Shown here piece by piece: positions 1-5,794 of a stretch of DNA of 8,456 nucleotides; position 1 is the stretch's first letter, and every line of letters starts with the position of its first letter. Origin of the DNA: Candidatus Aenigmatarchaeota archaeon (GTDB lineage Archaea; Aenigmatarchaeota; Aenigmatarchaeia; Aenigmatarchaeales; SZUA-1535); contig JALSPV010000107.1 of NCBI GenBank assembly GCA_026985775.1, positions 1 through 8,456 on the forward strand. The letters run 5' to 3'. A program made the translations under genes and the position numbers. Under the pieces are notes generated by a model. The model saw only the letters and a list, made by a program, of their open reading frames with translations, had not been told where the DNA came from and searched no databases.

Positions 1-26
1 TAATCTTATTTACACCTAGAATTAAA

Positions 27-473
27 TCAAAATTTCTTTTTCAACAACTCATCTACCTCCTTCATCACTTTGTAATACTCAGGAAAGCTGATAAGCTTCG
101 ATATCTCGTCAAGCTGCATTAATTTTGCAGAAGAAAAGAACCTATCAAGAACTAGCGCTTCTAAATCAATCTTCTCCATAAAGATTCCCTTGTAAATTCT
201 GATTTCATAACCTTCCTTTAATGGGAACCGGAATGAAAGTGTTACAGTCAATTCAATAAGATTATTCGGAGTTACTCTCATTCCTATCTCTTCCTTTATT
301 TCTCTCAGGGCAGCATCCTTAAAGCTTTCACCAATCTCCACTCCTCCTTTCACAAACTCAAAACCATGTCCATCAGACCTTTCAAGCATTAGATACCTGC
401 CCATTTTATCTCTAATCAAAACAAAAACTCCCGGTCTTATTCTTATGTGTTGATAAGGGTGAGTCAAATACAT
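27..473 (-). CDS. Nudix family hydrolase
   Basis: This 148-aa protein carries a complete Nudix box, G-x5-E-x7-R-E-I-x-E-E-x-G-M, from G43 to M65, with the metal-binding R57-E58 and E61-E62 pairs intact. The family hydrolyses a nucleoside diphosphate linked to another group, using Mg2+. The residues outside the box do not let me assign a substrate (ADP-ribose, oxidised dNTP, NADH or cap-like nucleotides all remain possible). The length is normal for a single-domain Nudix enzyme, and no membrane segment or signal peptide is visible. The ATG at 473 is chosen because a TATA-like box (495-504, reading TTTAAAATAA on the minus strand) is centred about 27 bp upstream, as for a leaderless mRNA. It is divergent from Kae1 with only 69 bp between the starts. 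The family call is firm; the substrate is unknown. Confidence 0.93.
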   Translation of the reverse strand: MYLTHPYQHIRIRPGVFVLIRDKMGRYLMLERSDGHGFEFVKGGVEIGESFKDAALREIKEEIGMRVTPNNLIELTVTLSFRFPLKEGYEIRIYKGIFMEKIDLEALVLDRFFSSAKLMQLDEISKLISFPEYYKVMKEVDELLKKKF

Positions 474-542
474 AATCTAAATCTAACCATAGCTTTATTT
501 TAAATTAAAAAATTTAAAGAAAAGGAACTTGAAACTTACATC
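474..542. promoter_or_regulatory. Divergent promoter region, Nudix gene / kae1
   Basis: Two TATA-like boxes lie back to back in this AT-rich gap. The box at 495-504 (minus strand TTTAAAATAA) is about 27 bp before the Nudix ATG. The box at 512-519 (ATTTAAAG, plus) is about 27 bp before the kae1 ATG. Both distances fit archaeal TBP-directed initiation at or next to the start codon, so both mRNAs are probably leaderless. There is no convincing Shine-Dalgarno sequence before either gene. Confidence 0.6.
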
Positions 543-1529
543 ATGAAAAAAATACTTTTGGGTATAGAGAGCACTGCTCATACATTTGGTGTAGGAGTAG
601 TGGATGAAAATGGAAATATTCTTGCAAATGAAAAAAGCATGTTCATTCCGCCTTCTGGAGGAATAAAACCAAGAGATGCGGCTGAACACCATGCACTCGT
701 TGCAAAAGGGGTTTTGCAGAGCGCGCTTGAAAAGGCAAAAATTTCGCTAAGCGATATTTCTGCTGTTGCATTTTCTCAAGGACCTGGGTTAGCACCCTGC
801 CTTAGAGTGGGTGCAATTTTAGCAAGGTTTATCTCGCTAAAATACGAAAAGCCTTTAATAGGCGTTAATCACTGCATTGCACATATAGAGATAGGAAAAC
901 TTCTTACACATGCAAAAGATCCTGTAACACTTTATGTTTCAGGCGGAAATACGCAAATACTCGCCTTTGTTGATAAAAGATATCGTGTTTTCGGAGAAAC
1001 TCAAGATATAGGCATAGGAAATGCGCTTGATAAATTTGCAAGAGAAGTTGGTATAGGTTTTCCAGGCGGCCCAAAAATAGAAGAATTTGCGAAACACGGA
1101 AGATGGGTTGAACTCCCATACGTTGTTAAAGGAATAGATGTTGCTTTTTCGGGAATAATTACAGAGGCTTTAAAATTATGGAAATCTGGAGAAAAGCTCG
1201 CGGATATCTGTTTTTCTCTCCAGGAAGTTTGTTTTGCTATGTTAACAGAAGTTACAGAGCGCGCACTTGTCCATTGCGATAAAAATGAGATAATGCTAAC
1301 TGGCGGCGTTGCCGCTAACCAAAGACTGAGAGAAATGCTTGAAATAATGTGTAAAGAAAGAGGAGCAAAGTTTTATGCAGTTCCAAAGGAATTTGCTGGC
1401 GACAATGGAGCAATGATAGCGTGGAATGGTATGCAGATTTTCAAAGTTCTTGAAAAAGGAATTTCGATAGAGGAAAGCAGAATAAGACCAAAGTGGAGAA
1501 CGGATGAAGTTGAGGTCATATGGACTTAA
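543..1529 (+). CDS. kae1: tRNA threonylcarbamoyladenosine synthase catalytic subunit Kae1 (KEOPS)
   Basis: Kae1 transfers the threonylcarbamoyl group from TC-AMP to A37 of ANN-decoding tRNAs, as the catalytic subunit of KEOPS with Bud32, Cgi121 and Pcc1. The 328-aa sequence has all family signatures: GIEST at 7-11, the metal-binding H-x3-H at H110 and H114, the SGGNTQ nucleotide loop at 133-138, GNALDKFAREVG at 159-170, and GDNGAMIA from 286 with the metal ligand D287. The length matches stand-alone Kae1. There is no C-terminal Bud32 kinase domain, unlike the Kae1-Bud32 fusions of several euryarchaea, and no Bud32 gene follows, so the kinase must be encoded elsewhere. The start at 543 fits the family N-terminus and a TATA box 27 bp upstream. 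It is cytosolic. Identification is very secure. Confidence 0.98.
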   Translation: MKKILLGIESTAHTFGVGVVDENGNILANEKSMFIPPSGGIKPRDAAEHHALVAKGVLQSALEKAKISLSDISAVAFSQGPGLAPCLRVGAILARFISLKYEKPLIGVNHCIAHIEIGKLLTHAKDPVTLYVSGGNTQILAFVDKRYRVFGETQDIGIGNALDKFAREVGIGFPGGPKIEEFAKHGRWVELPYVVKGIDVAFSGIITEALKLWKSGEKLADICFSLQEVCFAMLTEVTERALVHCDKNEIMLTGGVAANQRLREMLEIMCKERGAKFYAVPKEFAGDNGAMIAWNGMQIFKVLEKGISIEESRIRPKWRTDEVEVIWT

Positions 1530-1547
1530 CTCATTAACATAAAATAG

Positions 1548-1555
1548 TTTTTAAG
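1548..1555 (+). promoter_or_regulatory. TATA-like box of the small HTH gene
   Basis: TTTTTAAG is centred about 28 bp before the ATG at 1580, inside the 50-bp gap after kae1. It implies a separate, roughly leaderless transcript for the HTH gene rather than co-transcription with kae1 only. Confidence 0.4.
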
Positions 1556-1579
1556 CATACTAAATAATTGGTGTGTGCA

Positions 1580-1732
1580 ATGGATGAGATTGATAAAAAA
1601 ATTATTGAAATATTGAAAGAAGATTCTCGCACACCTTTTCTGAAAATAGCAGAAATGCTTGGTATAAGTGAAGGTGCTGTGAGGAACAGAGTTAAAAGGC
1701 TTATGGAGAAATTTCAGAACCTGAAAACGTAA
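1580..1732 (+). CDS. Small Lrp/AsnC-type HTH protein, probably truncated by a frameshift
   Basis: This 50-aa reading frame starts [17 protein letters not shown] and continues through a textbook Lrp/AsnC winged-helix N-terminus: the [20 protein letters not shown] helices and the recognition helix [13 protein letters not shown]. It then runs out into FQNLKT and stops. Lrp proteins normally continue at this point with a Gly-rich turn, the wing strand and usually a RAM ligand-binding domain. In another frame (1705-1749) the same DNA reads [14 protein letters not shown] before a stop, which resembles a wing/beta-strand tail displaced by a frameshifting deletion. Either the gene is a remnant or it encodes a very small HTH protein. 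It lies immediately upstream of the histone gene, whose TATA box overlaps the out-of-frame tail. Whether it still makes a working DNA-binding protein is uncertain. Confidence 0.55.
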   Translation: MDEIDKKIIEILKEDSRTPFLKIAEMLGISEGAVRNRVKRLMEKFQNLKT

Positions 1733-1742
1733 AGCTGTTGGT

Positions 1743-1750
1743 TTTATAAA
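1743..1750 (+). promoter_or_regulatory. TATA box of the first histone gene
   Basis: TTTATAAA is a near-consensus archaeal TATA box, centred 27 bp before the histone ATG at 1774. This predicts a leaderless histone mRNA. It is among the best-matching TATA boxes in the window, in line with the high expression usual for histones. Confidence 0.65.
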
Positions 1751-1773
1751 CTTCCCACCGAAAAAATTTATTC

Positions 1774-1974
1774 ATGATACCGCTTGCTGTTGTCGAAAGG
1801 ATCGCGAGAAAGGCTGGTGTAGAGAGAATTTCTCGTGAAGCTTTGGAAGAGCTTAAAGAGCTTATAGAAGAAATAGCCGAAGATCTTGCGATGGAAGCAG
1901 CTGAGTTAGCAAAACACGCTGGAAGAAAGACAATAAAACCAGAAGATATAAAGCTCGCGGCAGGAAAAGTGTAA
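1774..1974 (+). CDS. Archaeal histone (HMf type)
   Basis: This 66-aa single-histone-fold protein binds and wraps DNA as dimers that stack into longer hypernucleosomes. The layout is standard: alpha1 (about 3-13), loop 1 with R18, the long alpha2 (20-48), loop 2 with the DNA-contacting AGRKT (49-53), and alpha3 ending at 66 with no tail. H48 and D58, which correspond to HMfB H49 and D59 at the dimer-dimer interface, are both present, so tetramer or polymer formation is expected. The ATG at 1774 fits both the family N-terminus (IPLAVVERI) and the TATA box 27 bp upstream. The gene abuts the convergent methyltransferase gene, whose stop codon begins at the next base. It differs from the second histone at 4444-4647 at the key interface position. 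Confidence 0.97.
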   Translation: MIPLAVVERIARKAGVERISREALEELKELIEEIAEDLAMEAAELAKHAGRKTIKPEDIKLAAGKV

Positions 1975-1994
1975 TCAAATGTTTCTTTGATTAC
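1971..1994. terminator. Hairpin across the histone/methyltransferase convergent stop codons
   Basis: A perfect 9-bp inverted repeat, GTAATCAAA (1971-1979) and TTTGATTAC (1986-1994), encloses a 6-nt loop. The left arm contains the histone TAA and the bases of the methyltransferase TGA. The position, exactly at a tail-to-tail junction, suggests a bidirectional termination or 3'-end-protecting hairpin. No long T-run follows directly, so the role is inferred from position. Confidence 0.5.
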
Positions 1995-2649
1995 TAATCT
2001 TTCTTGCCACAATAAAGAAAAACGGTCTGAACCGTGGTAAGAGTTTGTAGATAGCAGATTTTAGTTTATTTCTGAAATAGAATTTGTGAACTTCTACAAT
2101 TTCAAATCCGGTATAATTAAGAAATTTTCTTAACTCAAGGAGAGTATATTCTCTTATGTGTCCCATGTGACCGAGTTTTCTTAACTTCATGAACTCGTGA
2201 AAAGCATCGTTGAATCCATTTCCAGACAATATTCGCTTTATATTTCCCAAACTGTAAAAGTTTGGTGTGGAGAAAAACAATAAACCATTTGGTTTTAACA
2301 CCCGGTTTATTTCTTCTAAAGTAAAAATAGGGTCTATTCTAAGGTGTTCGAAAACTTCTGTGAAAATAACCGCATCAAAAGTATTGCTTTTAAATGGCAG
2401 TCGCTGTGTTTCTATATTGCATTTTATAACATTAAGGTTGTTTGCTGTAATGAAATCTTTTACTCTCTCCGGAGCTATGTCAACACCTACAATTTCGTAT
2501 CCGAGATGTTTCATACAAAACAATAAATGGCATGGTGCAGAGCCCACATCTAGAATTTTAGAAGATTTGCTACGAAAGAGCGCATATCCATGATTATTTT
2601 GATGAAAACTAAAACTTAAAGATTTCCGAAGAAAAAAAAATATCTTCAT
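1975..2649 (-). CDS. Class I SAM-dependent methyltransferase (Methyltransf_11-like)
   Basis: This protein of about 224 aa has a Rossmann-fold methyltransferase core. Motif I is ILDVGSAPCH (32-41), where SAPC stands in for the usual CGTG-type loop. The acidic end of strand 2 is VGVDIAPE with D57, and motif IV with the following helix is FDAVIFTEVFEHL (91-103). NRVLKPNGLLFFSTPN, further on, is typical of small-molecule or lipid/cofactor methyltransferases. No substrate domain is recognisable, so the acceptor is unknown. The ATG at 2649 is preferred; a GTG at 2685 would add 12 residues but would run into the divergent gene. Codons 4-6 form a T9 run. The C-terminal region is aromatic and basic (PRFRPFFFIVARK) and may associate with a membrane or RNA; this is speculative. 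Confidence 0.85.
   Translation of the reverse strand: MKIFFFLRKSLSFSFHQNNHGYALFRSKSSKILDVGSAPCHLLFCMKHLGYEIVGVDIAPERVKDFITANNLNVIKCNIETQRLPFKSNTFDAVIFTEVFEHLRIDPIFTLEEINRVLKPNGLLFFSTPNFYSLGNIKRILSGNGFNDAFHEFMKLRKLGHMGHIREYTLLELRKFLNYTGFEIVEVHKFYFRNKLKSAIYKLLPRFRPFFFIVARKISNQRNI
2615..2622 (+). promoter_or_regulatory. TATA-like box of the UPF0282 gene
   Basis: CTTAAAGA is centred about 29 bp before the ATG at 2648 and lies inside the 5' end of the divergent methyltransferase gene. The match is moderate. Confidence 0.35.
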
Positions 2650-3484
2650 GAAAATAAAACCGCTCGCATTTGACTCTTTAGGCACGCGTTCAATGGCTAC
2701 TTTTGTGAAAACAGATATAAAAATCCTTATAGACCCTTCGGCCGCACTCGGACCGAGCAGATACGGTTTACCACCGCATCCAAAAGAGGTTAAACGCCTC
2801 GAAGAACACCTCGAAATTATAAAAAAGTATGCAAAAAAATGCGACGTGCTTATAGTTACGCACTATCACTATGATCACCATAACCCAAACATGCCAGAGA
2901 TTTTCACTAACAAAATAGCTTTAGTTAAGCACCCAAAAGAAAAAATAAATGCTTCTCAAAAGGGAAGGGCAAACTATTTTCTTGGATTGATAAAACCGAA
3001 AGTCCTTGAATATGCTGATGGAAAATCCCTCGAACTTAAAAACACTAAAATAAAATTCTCTCCTCCTGTTTTTCACGGAACAAATTCAAGGCTTGGATAT
3101 GTGATAGAGGTTTGTATAGAATATCAGGGAGAAAAGTTCTTGCACACTAGCGATGTGGAAGGGCCAGCAATAAAAGAGCAAGCAGACTTTATTCTAAAAG
3201 AAAAACCCGATGTTATTTTTATAGACGGTCCCATGACTTATATGCTTGGCTATCGTTATTCAGTACAGAATTATCAAAAAGCTCTGGAAAATTTGAAAGA
3301 AATTGCAAAGATTTGCGAGGCATTAGTTTTAGATCATCACTTGCTCCGCGACATTAATTGGAGGGAAAAAATCAAAGAGATTGAAAAAATAAAGCACGCA
3401 ATGAGCGCGGCAGAATTTGCAGGAAAGAAAGAAGAGTTACTGGAAGTGAGAAGAAAAGAGCTTTATGAAACAGAACCCCCATAA
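2648..3484 (+). CDS. UPF0282 family metallo-beta-lactamase-fold protein
   Basis: This 278-aa protein belongs to the archaeal UPF0282 family. Its N-terminus has the family pattern SLGTRSMATFV...ILIDPSAALGPSRYGLPPHPKEV. The Zn-binding motif of the MBL fold, THYHYDHH (about residues 71-78), carries the HxHxDH signature. Later ligands are probably the H of VFHGTNS, the D of HTSDVEGP and the H of LDHHLLRD near 225-230. The fold predicts a Zn-dependent hydrolase; no substrate is established for the family to my knowledge. Length and start agree with homologues. The gene overlaps the convergent RPA gene by 22 bp at its 3' end, and its ATG shares two bases with the divergent methyltransferase ATG. 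The family assignment is strong; the activity is unassigned. Confidence 0.92.
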   Translation: MKIKPLAFDSLGTRSMATFVKTDIKILIDPSAALGPSRYGLPPHPKEVKRLEEHLEIIKKYAKKCDVLIVTHYHYDHHNPNMPEIFTNKIALVKHPKEKINASQKGRANYFLGLIKPKVLEYADGKSLELKNTKIKFSPPVFHGTNSRLGYVIEVCIEYQGEKFLHTSDVEGPAIKEQADFILKEKPDVIFIDGPMTYMLGYRYSVQNYQKALENLKEIAKICEALVLDHHLLRDINWREKIKEIEKIKHAMSAAEFAGKKEELLEVRRKELYETEPP

Positions 3485-4425
3485 ATCCGGTTTCCAATTT
3501 TATTGATTTCTTTTAGCACATCCACACTTTCTATCTCTTCCACTATGAATTCGTTTCTTCTGAACATCTCGTTCCTCCTTACCTTTCCTGCAAAAATAAA
3601 TTCCTTACCGAGTATATTTTCAAATGCTTCTTCTAAAAGCTCTTTATTTTGCATGGCTTCTTTTGTTTCTATACCCAAAAGTTTTTCTGCGTTTTCTCTG
3701 AAAAATGCTGCGCGCATGTTTCCGTACCCATCATCTATAACAGCATTTATTATCATTGTATATACTGGAACAACCTCTCCGTGTGTTGGACAAGTTGAGT
3801 TTTTTATTATGGTATCACATTCTGGACAGACGGCATAGAAAATGTTATTCCTTAGCACAGCAACTACTGCTGCTCTAATCTTATATCTTTTTCCAGGCTC
3901 CATTTTGGAAATTCTCTCTGGAATATATACTCTTCCTTTATACGGTAAAGAAGGGTCATCTGGTAGCTTTTTTATTTCACCGAAAGCCCCTAACCTTAAT
4001 TCAACATCTCCAAAAATATTTTTTCTCGTATAAGCATTCACAATTTCTATAACTTCCCCCTCATTAAGCGCATACCTTTCTACCTGCGAATCCCACAAAA
4101 CAAGTTTTGCTTCTGCAGTATCATCTATAAGAAAAACATTTGCAACTCTTTTTTTCACACCATCTCTTTCAAATTCACGCTCTATTATTTTGGTTATTCT
4201 AGATTTAACACGCACACCTGTCATGTTTGGTTTAAGATACTTTAATTTAACAAGCTCACATGTATCGAGTTCTATTCCAAGCTCTCTAGCGAGAATATGC
4301 GCAGCGCCTTCTGGAGAAACTAAACCATAAAGCTCGCGCTGCTTTTCGCGAATTCTTTGCATTATCTCATTTTCTTCCATTCCGGTGACTTCTTTTATTT
4401 TGAGAATTATCTCGTTTAGCTCCAT
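3463..4425 (-). CDS. Replication protein A (RPA41-like single-stranded DNA-binding protein)
   Basis: This 320-aa protein resembles the archaeal RPA large-subunit type. It has an N-terminal helical segment (1-52, EITGMEENEI-like with VSPEGAAHILARELG), then an OB fold at about 65-150 (VRVKSRITKI...VFLIDDTAEAKLVLWD). A second OB-like region at about 175-315 carries an embedded zinc finger, C200-x2-C203-x8-C212-x2-H215. It would coat ssDNA during replication, repair and recombination. No small-subunit gene follows. The start at 4425 is supported by a GGTGA Shine-Dalgarno sequence 8 nt upstream. It lies 18 bp downstream of the second histone and is probably co-transcribed with it. The 3' end overlaps the convergent UPF0282 gene. 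Confidence 0.93.
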   Translation of the reverse strand: MELNEIILKIKEVTGMEENEIMQRIREKQRELYGLVSPEGAAHILARELGIELDTCELVKLKYLKPNMTGVRVKSRITKIIEREFERDGVKKRVANVFLIDDTAEAKLVLWDSQVERYALNEGEVIEIVNAYTRKNIFGDVELRLGAFGEIKKLPDDPSLPYKGRVYIPERISKMEPGKRYKIRAAVVAVLRNNIFYAVCPECDTIIKNSTCPTHGEVVPVYTMIINAVIDDGYGNMRAAFFRENAEKLLGIETKEAMQNKELLEEAFENILGKEFIFAGKVRRNEMFRRNEFIVEEIESVDVLKEINKIGNRIYGGSVS

Positions 4426-4433
4426 GCTTTATT

Positions 4434-4438
4434 TCACC
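4434..4438 (-). promoter_or_regulatory. Shine-Dalgarno sequence of the RPA gene
   Basis: The minus strand reads GGTGA followed by 8 nt and ATG. This is one of the few clear ribosome binding sites in the window. It supports translation of RPA as an internal gene of a histone-RPA transcript, since genes at transcript starts here lack such sites. Confidence 0.65.
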
Positions 4439-4443
4439 TTATT

Positions 4444-4647
4444 TTATCTAAGCTTTTTGCGAATCTGCTTTATATCTTCCAGAAGCACAGTTTTTCTTCC
4501 AGCAAGCTTTGCAAGAGAAACAGCCTCTGCAGAGATGTCGGTAATTATTTCTTCGATAAGACTTCTAAACTCTTCCACAGCTGTTTTGCTTACCCTCAAA
4601 CCCGTTTTTTCAAGTATCCTTTTTGCAACAGCGTATGGTATATCCAT
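4444..4647 (-). CDS. Divergent archaeal histone
   Basis: This 67-aa histone-fold protein has alpha1 (3-14), loop 1 with R18, alpha2 (20-48), the conserved loop 2 AGRKT (49-53) and a short alpha3 ending in the basic tail RKKLR. DNA-contact residues are kept. However, the position corresponding to HMfB H49, which with D59 forms the dimer-dimer contact, is leucine (L48), while D58 remains. It may therefore form dimers or cap histone filaments rather than extend them; this is inference from the HMfB structure. A TATA box (4669-4678) lies 27 bp upstream. RPA follows after 18 bp and the AAA+ ATPase ends 61 bp upstream on the same strand, which places this histone in a DNA-replication context. Confidence 0.95.
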   Translation of the reverse strand: MDIPYAVAKRILEKTGLRVSKTAVEEFRSLIEEIITDISAEAVSLAKLAGRKTVLLEDIKQIRKKLR

Positions 4648-4668
4648 AAAAATATTTTTTAGGTATCT

Positions 4669-4678
4669 CTTTAAATAA
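4669..4678 (-). promoter_or_regulatory. TATA box of the histone-RPA transcript
   Basis: The minus strand reads TTATTTAAAG, centred about 27 bp before the histone ATG at 4647. It predicts a leaderless histone-RPA mRNA that starts in the gap after the AAA+ gene. Confidence 0.55.
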
Positions 4679-4708
4679 ATATCAGCTTCTAAAGCTTTCT
4701 AAAAATTT

Positions 4709-5794
4709 TCATTTTTCAACAAAGTAAGCTCTTGCCTTAGGTGTTAAAGCATACACAAACGCCTTTCCTCTTGCCTCGCGCTGTACATAGCCTTCAAGCA
4801 TCAATCTTTTCAAAATATTGTTTATAGAGCGTATTGCATGATGCTTTGATTTATACGCATACATCCCCATTTGCTCTGCTATTTGTGTTGGTGTCATCCA
4901 AGTGTGTTTTGAAAGTATTTCAAGCACTTTTCTTTGTTTGGGCGGAAGCTCATCTATTGAAGTCCTCGGTATCGGCTCGAAAGTAACTTTTGGTTCTTCC
5001 TGAAGCTCTTCTCCGAAACCAGAGTGCTCGCGAACAAACTCTTCGGTGATAACTTCTATTTCCTTTTCTGCGGCTTTATGGATGAGCTTATCGCAAAGCT
5101 TTAGCACCTCTCTCGGAAAACCATTGGTTTTTAGATAAATCTCACGAAGCGCACCCCGAGTAAATGGTATTGTATCCTTCCCACCCGCCCACTCTATGCG
5201 GGCCTTTATTAGTTCGCATGTTTCCTCTTCTGAGAGATGCTCTAAAAATACGCGCGTGGTTATGCGCTGGTCAAATGTTTCGAGTCTTTCCCTTATCCTG
5301 TATTCAAGAACAGGTAAGCCTGCTATTATCATTGTGATTGGTGTTTGATCCGCCAAGACGCGCAACCACTCCAGAACGTCCTTGTTTGTTTCGTGTGCCT
5401 CATCTACCAAGAGGAGCAACCTTTCTCCATTAAGCTTTCTTCTCACATATTCCGGAAGCTGGAAAAGCGAAGGTCTTTTTCTTAGAAGTCTTTCAAAAAA
5501 AGAAAGGGGTAAAATCTCTAGAAACAAGGCAAGAAGCTCTTTGCTTTTCTTAGGTGGTTTTGGTATGTAATGAACTTTCATTTTATCTTCGAATCTCTTT
5601 TTTATCCAAAGGAGAAGAGTCGTTTTTCCCGCCCCAGTCGGTCCGGAGACAAGACATATCTTCTGCTCTTCAAGTATATGAGAAATTATAGCATTTCTCT
5701 GCTCCGCATAGCCTATAAAGAGTTCTGGAGAAACGGTTAACGAAAATGGATTCCTTTTCCACCCAAACCTTGTGAAATATTCGTGTACTTTCAC
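4709..5794 (-). CDS. AAA+ ATPase (ExeA/TniB/Cdc6-like) with C-terminal winged helix; candidate DNA-site initiator
   Basis: This 361-aa protein opens with a short helical segment (MKVHEYFTRFGWKRNPFSLTVSPELF) typical of ExeA-like and distant Cdc6-like ATPases. Walker A is GPTGAGKTT (51-59) and Walker B is LLLLVDEAHE (126-135, D131/E132). IIAGLP (156-161) is at the sensor-1 position, FDQRITTRVFLEHLSEEE (174-191) holds the likely arginine finger, and NGFPREVLKLCDKLI (224-238) resembles the sensor-2/lid of ExeA. Residues 283-361 form a winged-helix DNA-binding domain (PPKQRKVLEIL...TPTQIAEQMG...LEGYVQREARGKAFVYALT). The start is GTG; a TATA box (5818-5825) lies 27 bp upstream. That GTG lies inside the first dyad of the repeat array, suggesting that the protein or another factor controls it. 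It could be an Orc1/Cdc6-like initiator, a partition ATPase or a regulator. Confidence 0.85.
   Translation of the reverse strand: MKVHEYFTRFGWKRNPFSLTVSPELFIGYAEQRNAIISHILEEQKICLVSGPTGAGKTTLLLWIKKRFEDKMKVHYIPKPPKKSKELLALFLEILPLSFFERLLRKRPSLFQLPEYVRRKLNGERLLLLVDEAHETNKDVLEWLRVLADQTPITMIIAGLPVLEYRIRERLETFDQRITTRVFLEHLSEEETCELIKARIEWAGGKDTIPFTRGALREIYLKTNGFPREVLKLCDKLIHKAAEKEIEVITEEFVREHSGFGEELQEEPKVTFEPIPRTSIDELPPKQRKVLEILSKHTWMTPTQIAEQMGMYAYKSKHHAIRSINNILKRLMLEGYVQREARGKAFVYALTPKARAYFVEK

Noticed and set aside
904..1119. Antisense open frame within kae1, and similar ones inside RPA, the methyltransferase, the AAA+ gene and the HAD gene.
   Set aside because: All lie opposite conserved coding sequence and show no family motifs.
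2631..2639. A9/T9 homopolymer near the methyltransferase start as a slippage or frameshift site.
   Set aside because: The frame reads sensibly through it and no better alternative frame for the N-terminus was found; it is worth checking only if reads disagree.
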